Source: Lentimicrobiaceae bacterium (lineage in GTDB: Bacteria > Bacteroidota > Bacteroidia > Bacteroidales > JAGONC01). Taken from it: a stretch of DNA of 49,780 nt. How positions within the stretch are numbered: position 1 is the stretch's first letter; each line of letters begins with the position of its first letter. Under the pieces are notes generated by a model. That model was not told the origin of the DNA. It did not search any database and saw only the letters and a program-made list of their open reading frames with translations. Below, piece after piece: positions 6,924 through 15,933 of this stretch. Where the stretch lies: the NCBI GenBank assembly GCA_017993235.1, contig JAGONC010000024.1:1-49780 (forward strand), given 5' to 3'. The position numbers were made by a program, and so were the translations under genes.

Positions 6924-9716
6924 ATGAAAAAATCAGTGCTTCTCATTGCCTTGACGACAGTAGTAGCCACCCTATACGCCACCCACCTGAATGCGGTTGA
7001 TTCCTTTTCACATGAAGTTGGTATCGGATATGAAAATCTGGCTGAACCGGCCGTCAGCCCTCCTGAATGTGATTATACCCTTTATGGGGATGCCAATGAA
7101 GATGGCCAGGTCAATGTCCTGGACATCATTGCGATGGTCAACCTGATCATGGGGGATGAGCCCGATCCATTCGATATGGTTGCTGCAGATGTCAATGTGG
7201 ACGGAATCATCAACATCCTGGACATTGTCATGGTTTCCAATCTGATCATGACCACTCCGGGTATGCCATGCCCCGGAGCACCCACTGTTTCGTACGGTGG
7301 ACAACTGTATCACACCGTTCTGGTCGGTGATCAATGCTGGTTCAGGGAAAACCTGAATATCGGTACCATGATAGCAGGAACCATCGAACAATCGAACAAT
7401 GGAACCATTGAGAAGTATTGTTTTGGAAATGATCTGGCTCAGTGCATACTATACGGCGGACTGTACCAGTGGCCTGAGGCAATGAAATACCAGGCATTAC
7501 CGGGTTCCGGGGGAATCTGCCCTGAAGGCTGGCATATTCCCGGCGATGAAGAATTTACCGTTCTGGCAGATTTCCTGGGGGGACAGGGTGTGGCAGGTGG
7601 AAAAATGAAAGAAACGGGCACTTCACACTGGAGTGCACCCAACGCAGGTGCTTCCAATGAAAGTGGTTTTACAGGCCTTCCCGGTGGTTACCGGTTATAT
7701 ACGACCGGCAATTTTACGGACATCGGAAAGTACGGTATCCTCTGGTCTTCCTCCTCCTTTGATGACAATAATGGGTATGACCGTTATATGGTCTATACAA
7801 ACGATGACCTGACCCTTACATTTTCACAAAAAACAAATGGTTACTCTGTCCGTTGCATCAGGGATTGCGAGCCCCAGCCTTCCCAGGCCAACGCCGGACC
7901 GGATCAGCTGAACCTTCAGGATAACTATACTACCCTGGCCGCAAACCTTCCCGATTGCGGCACCGGGGTGTGGCATATCATCAGCGGTTCCGGCGGCATC
8001 CTGGTAGATACCCTGAATCCTTTGAGCGGCTTTCACGGAACACAGGACACCGAATATACCCTTACCTGGACGATCCGTACAGACTGTGGAAGTTCAACCG
8101 ATACGGTTCAACTCAGTTTTGCAGAGATCGTTGGCCTCCCCTGCCCGGGCATGCCAACGATCCAATACGCAGGTCGAACCTACAACACGATCAAGATTGG
8201 TGATCAGTGCTGGCTCAAGGAAAACCTGAATGTGGGCACCATGATCATCAGCAATTCAGGCGAGCCCCTTCAGACCGACAATGATCTGATGGAGAAATAT
8301 TGTTTTGACAATGATACGTTGAAGTGCACCATTTATGGCGGACTGTACCAGTGGAATGAAGCCATGCAATATGATTCTACCGCAGGGGCGCAGGGTATTT
8401 GCCCCCAGGGCTGGCACATCCCATGCGATCAGGAATGGAAGGTACTGGAAGCCCATGCCGACAGCCAGTACCCCTTCGGAGATCCGGTATGGGATCAAGA
8501 TTGGTGGAGGGGACTGGACGCAGGAGGCCACCTGAAGGATACGACGGCCACTCTCTGGAATTCACCCAATACGGGAGCAACCAATAAGTACGGCTTTACG
8601 GCCCTGCCTGGTGGCACGAGAAACGACATCACCGGACTCTTTGATGAACTGGGTCAATCTGCCTATTTCTGGACCTCTACCCGAACGGATCTGGATTTCA
8701 CCGTTCTGAGATTGATGGATTACCTGCACGGGAGCATATTGCGTTACAGCTTTGGGTACGAGCATTCGGGATATTCCGTCCGCTGCATCCGGGGCTGTTA
8801 CCCGCAACCCACGCAGGCCAGCGCAGGCCCTGATCAGATAGATATTCCGGGCACTATAACCACCCTGGCCGGCAATACCCCTGAATATGGAACAGGGATA
8901 TGGCACATTGTGACCGGGACCGGAGGAACGATCACGGATGCACTGAATCCCACCAGCGGATTCCAGGGTCAGATCGACAGCACCTATTTTCTGACCTGGA
9001 CCATCAGCAATGATTGCGGAAGCATGGTGGATACGGTTCAGATCAGTTTCGTTTTCAACTGTGGCGATCCCCTGACTGACCCCAGGGATGGTCAATCCTA
9101 TGCTACCGTCCTTGTCGGCACACAGTGCTGGATGGCGGAAAACCTCAACATCGGTATAAGGATCAACAGCACGGACCAGGGATACCAGCAGACCGACAAT
9201 GATACCATCGAAAAATACTGCTATGACAATGATCCGGCTAAGTGTATCGTTTACGGGGCATTGTACGAGTGGCCGGAAGCCATGCAGTATATCACCCAGG
9301 ATGGAGCACAGGGTATCTGTCCTCCCAACTGGCACATTCCCACCGACAGCGAATGGAAGACGCTCACCGGGACAGTCGACAGTGTGTTCCCTGTGGGAGA
9401 TCCGGAATGGAACAAGTTGGGCTGGTGTGGTTCGGATGCCGGTGGCAACCTGAAAGAAACGGATTATATTCACTGGGATCAGCCCAATACCGGGGCCACC
9501 AATGCGAGCGGATTCACCGGTCTACCGGGTGGTTACCGCAACATCTACGACGGAGGTTTTTCTGAACTTAGCTTGCTGGGCACCTTCTGGTCATCAACCC
9601 TGGCTGATACGGTAAGTGTCTGGAGCCGGTACCTGAACTACAACGACGCGCGCGTGAGTCGTTTCCCGTGCGACAAAGTTGACGGTTTCAGCGTCCGGTG
9701 TGTGAAGGAGCAGTAA
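6924..9716 (+). CDS. Secreted protein with dockerin-like repeats and three FISUMP domains
   Basis: 930 aa from the ATG at 6924. An ATG at 6912 is also in frame, but the MKKSVLLIALTTVVATLYA signal peptide fits the later start. After the signal peptide come two dockerin-like calcium loops (GDANEDGQVNVLDII and ADVNVDGIINILDIV, about residues 57-110). Three FISUMP (Fibrobacter succinogenes major paralogous) domains follow, each running from a CW(F/L/M)xENLN motif through an ICPxxWHIP motif to SVRC. They are separated by two PKD-like linkers (QANAGPDQLN..., QASAGPDQID...). The last domain ends the protein, and there is no T9SS sorting domain. Role unknown; FISUMP domains are linked with surface or secreted proteins, and dockerin-like pairs bind calcium and sometimes cohesins. 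Confidence 0.88.
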   Translation: MKKSVLLIALTTVVATLYATHLNAVDSFSHEVGIGYENLAEPAVSPPECDYTLYGDANEDGQVNVLDIIAMVNLIMGDEPDPFDMVAADVNVDGIINILDIVMVSNLIMTTPGMPCPGAPTVSYGGQLYHTVLVGDQCWFRENLNIGTMIAGTIEQSNNGTIEKYCFGNDLAQCILYGGLYQWPEAMKYQALPGSGGICPEGWHIPGDEEFTVLADFLGGQGVAGGKMKETGTSHWSAPNAGASNESGFTGLPGGYRLYTTGNFTDIGKYGILWSSSSFDDNNGYDRYMVYTNDDLTLTFSQKTNGYSVRCIRDCEPQPSQANAGPDQLNLQDNYTTLAANLPDCGTGVWHIISGSGGILVDTLNPLSGFHGTQDTEYTLTWTIRTDCGSSTDTVQLSFAEIVGLPCPGMPTIQYAGRTYNTIKIGDQCWLKENLNVGTMIISNSGEPLQTDNDLMEKYCFDNDTLKCTIYGGLYQWNEAMQYDSTAGAQGICPQGWHIPCDQEWKVLEAHADSQYPFGDPVWDQDWWRGLDAGGHLKDTTATLWNSPNTGATNKYGFTALPGGTRNDITGLFDELGQSAYFWTSTRTDLDFTVLRLMDYLHGSILRYSFGYEHSGYSVRCIRGCYPQPTQASAGPDQIDIPGTITTLAGNTPEYGTGIWHIVTGTGGTITDALNPTSGFQGQIDSTYFLTWTISNDCGSMVDTVQISFVFNCGDPLTDPRDGQSYATVLVGTQCWMAENLNIGIRINSTDQGYQQTDNDTIEKYCYDNDPAKCIVYGALYEWPEAMQYITQDGAQGICPPNWHIPTDSEWKTLTGTVDSVFPVGDPEWNKLGWCGSDAGGNLKETDYIHWDQPNTGATNASGFTGLPGGYRNIYDGGFSELSLLGTFWSSTLADTVSVWSRYLNYNDARVSRFPCDKVDGFSVRCVKEQ

Positions 9717-9792
9717 GATTGTCGATTGTCAATGTTCAATTTTCAACGTTCAACATCGAACATTGAAAATCGACAATTGACAATTGACAATC
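9717..9792. repeat. Long hairpin (GATTGTC family) between convergent genes
   Basis: Two 35-base arms (9717-9751 and 9758-9792) form an imperfect inverted repeat with 5 mismatches and a 6-base loop. It fills the whole gap between the convergent stop codons at 9716 and 9794. It contains the words GATTGTC and CAATTGTC, which recur at 14395 and 46055. It may act as a bidirectional terminator or be a mobile intergenic repeat. Confidence 0.8.
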
Positions 9793-9793
9793 C

Positions 9794-11116
9794 TTATAGC
9801 TTAAGGAACTCAACCCGCCGATTGAGTGCTTTATTGGCAGGAGTATCATTGGGAGCAACAGGTTCCGCCTCCCCTTTGCCATCAGTTTCCATGCGGGAGG
9901 CATCGATGCCGTAGTTCTTGCTGAGCTCATTCTTAACCGATGCTGCGCGGCGTTTCGACAGGTCAAGGTTAGCAACGTCGGCACCGTCGGAGTCGGTATG
10001 GCCAATGATCTTGATGCGGACGTCGGGATTCTCCGTCAGTACCGTTGAAATCTCTTTCAGCGTGCCGTAGGATTCGGGTTTCACAATATCCTTGTTCACA
10101 TCGAAATAGATGCCATAGGTAACTAATTTCCCTTCGGTGAGAAGCTTGTTCCGTGTGTCAGGAGCGCCAACAGCAACGCGTACGTTACCGACCAGTGCTG
10201 CACCGTATTCGAACCGCAGCCGGTCCAGTTTGATACAACCCGCCTGAAAAGCCCTTGGTAGGTCGATGATCTTGTTCTCATTCTGATAGAGCCGGATCCT
10301 GGCTTTCTGGACCCAGATGGCGATGTGGTATTTCTTTTCGACAGCCTGCTTATAGGCTTCATTATCAACATACCCGCTGAGAGAGGATAAGCTGCACTCA
10401 TGATCAAGGAACCAGGTGGAATAGGATGGCCTGCCGAAATATTCGACCACAAATTTGAATCCTCCCTGACCTGGTGCTGAGCCTGCATCCCATGCTTTTA
10501 CATTTTTAGCCTGAAATAGGCGCATGATATAGCCCTCCATGTTGCCCTTGTCATTCCTGATGGGGATAATATCGAACTCGATCGTGAAATTGTCGGGCAG
10601 GTCCAGCAGGGCATCAGTCCAGATACAGAACTGACCGGAGAATTTCATCCAGTTACCGGGATACAGGTTGCTGTTGACCACCTCGCCCGAACCATTGGTA
10701 TTCCATTGTACCGGGAAATCCCCCACGGCATCCTGGCTGAAGTCATCAAAGAAGATGACCTTTTCACCTGGTATAAAATCGTATTTGGAATAAGTTTGAA
10801 GGGCAGTCTGCTCCTGGGGTGCAGTTTCTGTTTTCGCAGGTTCTGTTTTGGGCTGAACCGGCTGTTCAGTCGGTTTTTGCTGTTCTTCCTTTTCGGTGGT
10901 GGTTGCGGGTTGCTGTTTTTGCTGTTCATCACCCTGTGGATTCTCAATATCCTTCTCGATCGCATCGAGTCCTTTATCGATGGCCTGGTCCGTCTTCTGC
11001 TCGGTACGGTCCTTCACCTTATCTGCAATCTTTTTCCCGAGGCCAATCTGGGCATTGATGACAGAAGATGCCATAAGCAGGCATATCAACATACACAGTC
11101 TTACACTGGTTTTCAT
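9794..11116 (-). CDS. OmpA-family outer-membrane protein with a lectin-like central domain
   Basis: A 440-aa protein. A signal peptide (MKTSVRLCMLICLLMASSVINAQ) is followed by an acidic, Gln/Pro/Thr-rich linker (about 45-110). A central region of about 200 residues (FFDDFSQDAVGDFP...) resembles a concanavalin/LamG-like sandwich by its opening DDFS and FTIEFDI strands. The last 120 residues form an OmpA/MotB peptidoglycan-binding domain, with IIGHTDSDG, NLDLSKRRAASVKNEL and the terminal NRRVEFLKL. The OmpA domain anchors the protein to peptidoglycan. The central domain may bind a carbohydrate, though this rests only on general appearance. The gene is convergent with the FISUMP gene and divergent from the sensor kinase. 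Confidence 0.85.
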   Translation of the reverse strand: MKTSVRLCMLICLLMASSVINAQIGLGKKIADKVKDRTEQKTDQAIDKGLDAIEKDIENPQGDEQQKQQPATTTEKEEQQKPTEQPVQPKTEPAKTETAPQEQTALQTYSKYDFIPGEKVIFFDDFSQDAVGDFPVQWNTNGSGEVVNSNLYPGNWMKFSGQFCIWTDALLDLPDNFTIEFDIIPIRNDKGNMEGYIMRLFQAKNVKAWDAGSAPGQGGFKFVVEYFGRPSYSTWFLDHECSLSSLSGYVDNEAYKQAVEKKYHIAIWVQKARIRLYQNENKIIDLPRAFQAGCIKLDRLRFEYGAALVGNVRVAVGAPDTRNKLLTEGKLVTYGIYFDVNKDIVKPESYGTLKEISTVLTENPDVRIKIIGHTDSDGADVANLDLSKRRAASVKNELSKNYGIDASRMETDGKGEAEPVAPNDTPANKALNRRVEFLKL

Positions 11117-11329
11117 AATTATTGCAATTAAAAGACTTTTTGGATTGATGAACGAATAATTCCCTGTAAAAGTAACGTAAAATAAAAACAGGAAGTGATT
11201 TTCGACTAAAAATCGTGCCGAAAGATCACGGAATCCAGTTATGGCAACTGTATGGGAATGACGGATTCCTGTTAGAGGGAAATTACAAATGGGTTAATAA
11301 TATTATCTTTACGGCTGCAAATTCCTTTT

Positions 11330-14300
11330 ATGAAAACAATGAATCCTTTCCGTACGATCAGTCGACAGGAATTTGCCATTTTATTAGTATCCCTGGTACT
11401 ATCCAGTATTATGGCCACCGCGCAGAGTCCTTACATCAGGCACTATTCCACCGACGATGGCCTGCCTTCAAATTTTGTTTACCATGTTTATCAGGACAGC
11501 CGTAACTTCATCTGGTTTGCCACTGATGCCGGAGTGGCCCGATACGATGGATCGAGGTTTGATTATTTCACCAAAAGCAATGGCCTCAGCAGTAACAACG
11601 TGATTAAAATTAAAGAAGATTCCCGCGGCAGGATCTGGTTCTTTAACCTGAATGCCTCCCTGAACTATTTATATCATGACTCAATCCATAACGAGAAAAA
11701 TACTCCTTTCCTTGATTCACTGAAAAGCAAGGATTTTTTTCGTGACTTCTATGAGGATGAAAATAAAACGATCTACTTTTATTACAATTTCTATCGGGAG
11801 ATCTATTCCCTGGATTCCCAAAATACAATAATTAAATATACCTACCCGAGCGTTACTGTTCATGCATCGCCAGGGAAAATACCCGCTGAAGGAATGGTCA
11901 TCCGGTACATGAAAAAATCCAATACCGGTGAATTTTATCTTTGGACCATTGCCGGGCTGTATCAACTGAAAAATCTTGCCGATAAACCCATCCTGGTTTC
12001 CGATACGTTCACTTACAAGGGTATTTATCAAGTCTCCCAGAAAGACACATGGATGATTACCAGAGTATTAAAGACTGAAACCGAAGAAAGTCCATGGGTA
12101 ATAAGAAAATACACTGATGGATTCATTCCCGATCCCACATCAGCACCCCTGATATCAAAATCATTCCTGATCAATAGTATTTGGGAGGCCTCCGATGGTA
12201 TTTTATGGATTTCGACCTACGATAAGGGAGTTCTTTGTTTCAGGAACGGCAAGCTCATCAGGCATTTTGATATCAGGGAAGGCCAGACAGGGATACAGGA
12301 CCACGAGAACAACATCTGGGTCTCTTCCCTGAAGGAAGGTGTTTATAAGATCAGTCCCTATATCCACCAGCATACTCATTACGAAAACAGCCTGTTCCAG
12401 GGCATTGGGATCCTGGCCCTGGACGACCACCTGGAGAATGGGATTTGGTGTACCAACGGACGAACGGTCTTTCTGCTGCGGGACAATGAGCTATATACAA
12501 CTGATTTTCAAAATATGAGAAGCTCATTCAATCAGCTGTTGCATACAAAAAGGAATACGCTGATTGTGAGCGAGGAAAATGCCTATCCCTATGCGCTCAA
12601 GGGAATCAGCCTGGATCATTCTGCACGGAAAATCAGATTCCTCAAATCTGACCTTTATCCTGTGCCGCTGAAGAAAATGATTTCAAATCAATCAAAGGAT
12701 AAAGTCAGTGCCAATTCTACCTATGTATTCTATTTACTGGATCCTGCTGATCCTTTTCGTCATGCCGAACAGGTCTATCTGGGTGAAAGGATCTACAATA
12801 TCATGTACAACACGAAAAATGAGTTACTGATTAATGCCAAAAGAAATTATCTGTACCAAAACGACAGCCTGGTCATCTTTGATGAGCTATCCCGCTTTGA
12901 TAACAAGATCATTACAGATCATCTTATCTTGAATGACTCAGTCGAATTGCTCAACATTGAGGGGGACAGCCTGTTTTTGCTCTGTCATAAAAAATTGTTC
13001 AATCTGACAGCCGGATTCGACTACAGGGATGACCTTCAGATCAGGAATATAGCATACCACGCACCTATGCTTTTTCTGGCCACCAACCAGCATATCTTTA
13101 TCTGTGAACATCCGCTGAACATTCTATCGGCAGACACGGTTCCATTCCAGCCTGTCGATCTTCAATTCCGGAACATTCATGATATCCTCTTCGATGACGA
13201 TAGGCTCTATGTGGCCAGCGATGACGGGCTTTCAGCCATTCCCTATCCCGGCATCCGCGATATTGTGACTCAGTCGCCAGTTCCCTATTTTCGGTCGATC
13301 CAGATCAATGACCGGGATTACACCCGGAATCACACCGGGATCGTTTTACGGGGCCGGAACCGGGTCCAGATCCAGTTAGGCAGCATCAATTACTCCTTCA
13401 GCCCGGCGATCTATTCGTATATGCTTGAAGGAGCCGACAAACAATGGTCAACCGGTCAGGGAACGGATCTGTTATACCAGAATCTTCCCGTGGGGGATTA
13501 TACGTTCAGGATGAGAGTACGTAAGACTTCTTCTGACTGGAGCGAGCCTGTGGAATTTGCATTTCATGTCAGGCCTACCTTCTGGCGTCATCCGTTGTTC
13601 CTTGTGGCAGTGATGATCCTGCTGGGGGGGTTGCTCTCTCTTAGAATCATTATCAGAAAAAATGCCCAGATACGCCGCAGGGAACTGGATCATCAGATGG
13701 TCATCCTGGAGCAGAAAGCACTGCAATCGATCATGAATCCGCATTTTATCTTCAATGTGCTGGGTTCGATCCAGAACTTTCTCCTGCAGAACAAATCCGC
13801 AGAAGCCGGAACGTATTTATTAAAGTTTGCCAGGCTGATCCGGCAGAACATCACAACGATCAATTCACCCATGGTCAGGTTGATTGACGAGATGGAAAGG
13901 CTCAGGAACTACCTTGACCTGGAACGTTTGCGGATGGGGAACAAATTCGACTATCTCATTCAGAAAGAAGACACTGTTCAGGAAGCATTGATGCGGATCC
14001 CCTCGATGATCATACAGCCGTATGTCGAAAATGCAGTATGGCACGGCCTTTCTTCTTTGACGGAGTTGGGTCGGATCGAGATCCTGTTTCGGCTTATTAA
14101 ACCGGATTTATTGCAAATCACCGTCAGGGACAATGGCATTGGCATGAAACGGTCTTCGGGTCACCTCTCCAACAGCGAGTCCCATTTGCGCATGGGTATG
14201 GCCATGACCCGCCGCAGGCTTGAGATCATCGGCAGGAAGTACAATGTGGAGTCATCGGTGACCATATCCGAAGCATATCCCGGAAATCCAAATCCAGGCA

Positions 14301-14407
14301 CGCTGGTGGTGATCATTGTGCCGGTGTCGTATGCCGGGGAAAAGGGTACGAGGGAAAAATCCGGCTTTAACGATACACTGAGCGGAGAAGGTGGGATTGT
14401 CAATTGA
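11330..14407 (+). CDS. Two-component-propeller sensor histidine kinase (LytS/YehU type), orphan
   Basis: A 1025-aa membrane sensor. A signal peptide (about 1-32) is followed by a periplasmic seven-bladed-propeller region starting YSTDDGLPSNFVYHVYQDS and WFATDAGVARYDG. A Y_Y_Y domain lies at about 665-745, a single membrane helix at about 750-772, and a His_kinase region with NPHFIFN (phospho-acceptor His 805). An HATPase domain carries PYVENAVWHGL and RDNGIGM. Such kinases sense polysaccharides or envelope signals and usually act on a LytTR response regulator, which is not encoded next to it. The final codons (IVN stop) lie inside a GATTGTC-family palindrome, so the end of the protein seems shaped by a repeat insertion. 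Confidence 0.92.
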   Translation: MKTMNPFRTISRQEFAILLVSLVLSSIMATAQSPYIRHYSTDDGLPSNFVYHVYQDSRNFIWFATDAGVARYDGSRFDYFTKSNGLSSNNVIKIKEDSRGRIWFFNLNASLNYLYHDSIHNEKNTPFLDSLKSKDFFRDFYEDENKTIYFYYNFYREIYSLDSQNTIIKYTYPSVTVHASPGKIPAEGMVIRYMKKSNTGEFYLWTIAGLYQLKNLADKPILVSDTFTYKGIYQVSQKDTWMITRVLKTETEESPWVIRKYTDGFIPDPTSAPLISKSFLINSIWEASDGILWISTYDKGVLCFRNGKLIRHFDIREGQTGIQDHENNIWVSSLKEGVYKISPYIHQHTHYENSLFQGIGILALDDHLENGIWCTNGRTVFLLRDNELYTTDFQNMRSSFNQLLHTKRNTLIVSEENAYPYALKGISLDHSARKIRFLKSDLYPVPLKKMISNQSKDKVSANSTYVFYLLDPADPFRHAEQVYLGERIYNIMYNTKNELLINAKRNYLYQNDSLVIFDELSRFDNKIITDHLILNDSVELLNIEGDSLFLLCHKKLFNLTAGFDYRDDLQIRNIAYHAPMLFLATNQHIFICEHPLNILSADTVPFQPVDLQFRNIHDILFDDDRLYVASDDGLSAIPYPGIRDIVTQSPVPYFRSIQINDRDYTRNHTGIVLRGRNRVQIQLGSINYSFSPAIYSYMLEGADKQWSTGQGTDLLYQNLPVGDYTFRMRVRKTSSDWSEPVEFAFHVRPTFWRHPLFLVAVMILLGGLLSLRIIIRKNAQIRRRELDHQMVILEQKALQSIMNPHFIFNVLGSIQNFLLQNKSAEAGTYLLKFARLIRQNITTINSPMVRLIDEMERLRNYLDLERLRMGNKFDYLIQKEDTVQEALMRIPSMIIQPYVENAVWHGLSSLTELGRIEILFRLIKPDLLQITVRDNGIGMKRSSGHLSNSESHLRMGMAMTRRRLEIIGRKYNVESSVTISEAYPGNPNPGTLVVIIVPVSYAGEKGTREKSGFNDTLSGEGGIVN

Positions 14408-14412
14408 CAATC
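14395..14412. repeat. GATTGTC-family palindrome overlapping a stop codon
   Basis: An 18-base perfect palindrome (GATTGTCAATTGACAATC) covering the last codons and the TGA of the kinase gene and most of the 15-base gap to the convergent GH53 gene. It shares its core word with the hairpin at 9717-9792. Confidence 0.75.
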
Positions 14413-14422
14413 AAAAGGATTT

Positions 14423-15868
14423 CTAATAGAGGAAGATTTTTTCTCTCGCGATAACCGCATTCCCCTGCCACGCCGCCACAGCATATATCCCGGCCGGCAG
14501 GAGAGGAAGGTCAATGGAATGTTGTACGGGCTCTATGCCCTGCTTATTTATTTCACCGGAAAACACCTCTCGCCCCACCTGATCCACGACCATCAGCCCA
14601 TAGACACCCTGCGGGGCGTTGCAACCAAACTGCAGAATAATCCTCCGCAGGCTGATGTCGAGGGTGACCTGAATGCCATAATCCGGAATGGCTTCATTGT
14701 CAGCGGAAAGATTCTCGTAATCATGCTGCATGAAACCGATGCCGCCGCTGTGGATCAGGTTGTTGTCAAAATCGAAGAACGTGGCATTCTCGTAATGCGA
14801 TCCTTTTCCCCACTGGGTATAGCAATCCGTAGATACCCACGCCGGTTCCCAGTAGATCACCCCGCTGCCGCCACTGTTGATCACCTCCTGTGTGAGGTCG
14901 ATCATCCACTGATTCTGGTTTTCAGGACTGGCGGGAGAATAGGACGGATCAACCGTGTTGAGGACATTGTTGGCCTCATCGTGGCTTTGTGTGGTCCATA
15001 TAGCACCTGTTTCGAAGATCATCACCTTATAGGGCGGGTAAGCCGAGATCAGCGCTGCGATGACATCGCCCGTAAGGTCAATGGTATAGGGATGATGATA
15101 TTGCCAGTAATACGAAATGCCGATGACATCAAAATCAATGACGCCATTGGCAATAAAGTTAGAAACATACCATGTAACATCCGCAGGATCAGCAAAATGG
15201 ATGGCTATCTGAATGCTTTTACCCGACTGCACTTCCACATCCCTGACCGCCTGGATGGCGGTATTGAACAGCTGGCTGTTGCGGTTCCAGTCTAGCATCC
15301 AGCCCGACTGGTCATCCTGGGGCGAAAGCAGGATGCCCTTGTTGGTCTCGTTGCCGATCTGGACCATCTCCGGAAGAAGCCCCTCCTGGTCCAGCTGAAG
15401 AAGTGTACCGGAAATGTAATTGTACAGGGAATCCTTCAGGAGAGACAGATTATTCACAACACCCAGCCATGCAGCAGGGACGAGCTGATGGCTGGCATCG
15501 GCCCAGTCATCCGACAGGTGATAATCCAGCAACACGTTCATTCCCTGCTCTTTGGCCCGCTGTATGCTCTTCTTCACATCCTGCAGGTCCGAATAACGCT
15601 GACCCGCATTCAGACCGTCATACCATGAAGGTGTGTGCCAAAGCCTGAGCCGCACGAGGTTGCAGTGATGATCGGCAAAGAGCTGGTAGGGATCTTTAGA
15701 AGATGAATTTTCGGTATAAACCACGCCGCAGTCTTCCATTTCATTTACGTAGGACAGATCGGCGCCGAAATAAAATGACTGAGAAAAGGCTGTCACACTC
15801 AGGCAAAAGACCGTAAGAATCAGCAGGGGCCCAGAGTACGTTCTTATTTTATGCAACTGCATACCCAT
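14423..15868 (-). CDS. GH53 arabinogalactan endo-beta-1,4-galactanase with T9SS sorting domain
   Basis: A 481-aa secreted glycoside hydrolase. The signal peptide ends near residue 30. The GH53 barrel follows with GADLSYV, LVRLRLWHTP (about 71-80) and LLDYHLSDDWAD (about 113-124). The probable acid/base Glu is E174 in QIGNETN and the nucleophile is E286 in MIFETG. The C-terminal 85 residues look like a type A T9SS sorting domain (GVYGLMVVDQVGREVFSGEI, LPAGIYAVAA). The family cleaves beta-1,4-galactan in pectic arabinogalactan, here probably at the cell surface or outside. No SusC/SusD pair is nearby, so it is not part of a classical polysaccharide utilisation locus in this window. The ATG at 15862 is an alternative start. 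Confidence 0.9.
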   Translation of the reverse strand: MGMQLHKIRTYSGPLLILTVFCLSVTAFSQSFYFGADLSYVNEMEDCGVVYTENSSSKDPYQLFADHHCNLVRLRLWHTPSWYDGLNAGQRYSDLQDVKKSIQRAKEQGMNVLLDYHLSDDWADASHQLVPAAWLGVVNNLSLLKDSLYNYISGTLLQLDQEGLLPEMVQIGNETNKGILLSPQDDQSGWMLDWNRNSQLFNTAIQAVRDVEVQSGKSIQIAIHFADPADVTWYVSNFIANGVIDFDVIGISYYWQYHHPYTIDLTGDVIAALISAYPPYKVMIFETGAIWTTQSHDEANNVLNTVDPSYSPASPENQNQWMIDLTQEVINSGGSGVIYWEPAWVSTDCYTQWGKGSHYENATFFDFDNNLIHSGGIGFMQHDYENLSADNEAIPDYGIQVTLDISLRRIILQFGCNAPQGVYGLMVVDQVGREVFSGEINKQGIEPVQHSIDLPLLPAGIYAVAAWQGNAVIAREKIFLY

Positions 15869-15886
15869 ACCCTTTTATTCAAGTTA

Positions 15887-15894
15887 CAAACCTA
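15887..15894 (-). promoter_or_regulatory. Promoter -7 box of the GH53 gene
   Basis: Read on the minus strand this is TAGGTTTG, an exact TAnnTTTG match 18 bases ahead of the start codon at 15868. No good -33 TTTG was found at the expected distance. Confidence 0.45.
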
Positions 15895-15933
15895 AATAAA
15901 AAAGGTTTAGGAATCGATGGAGAATCTGCTTTA

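Noticed and set aside
8562..9473. 303-codon minus-strand frame
   Set aside because: Opposite the repeated FISUMP domains; its own repetition mirrors those repeats.
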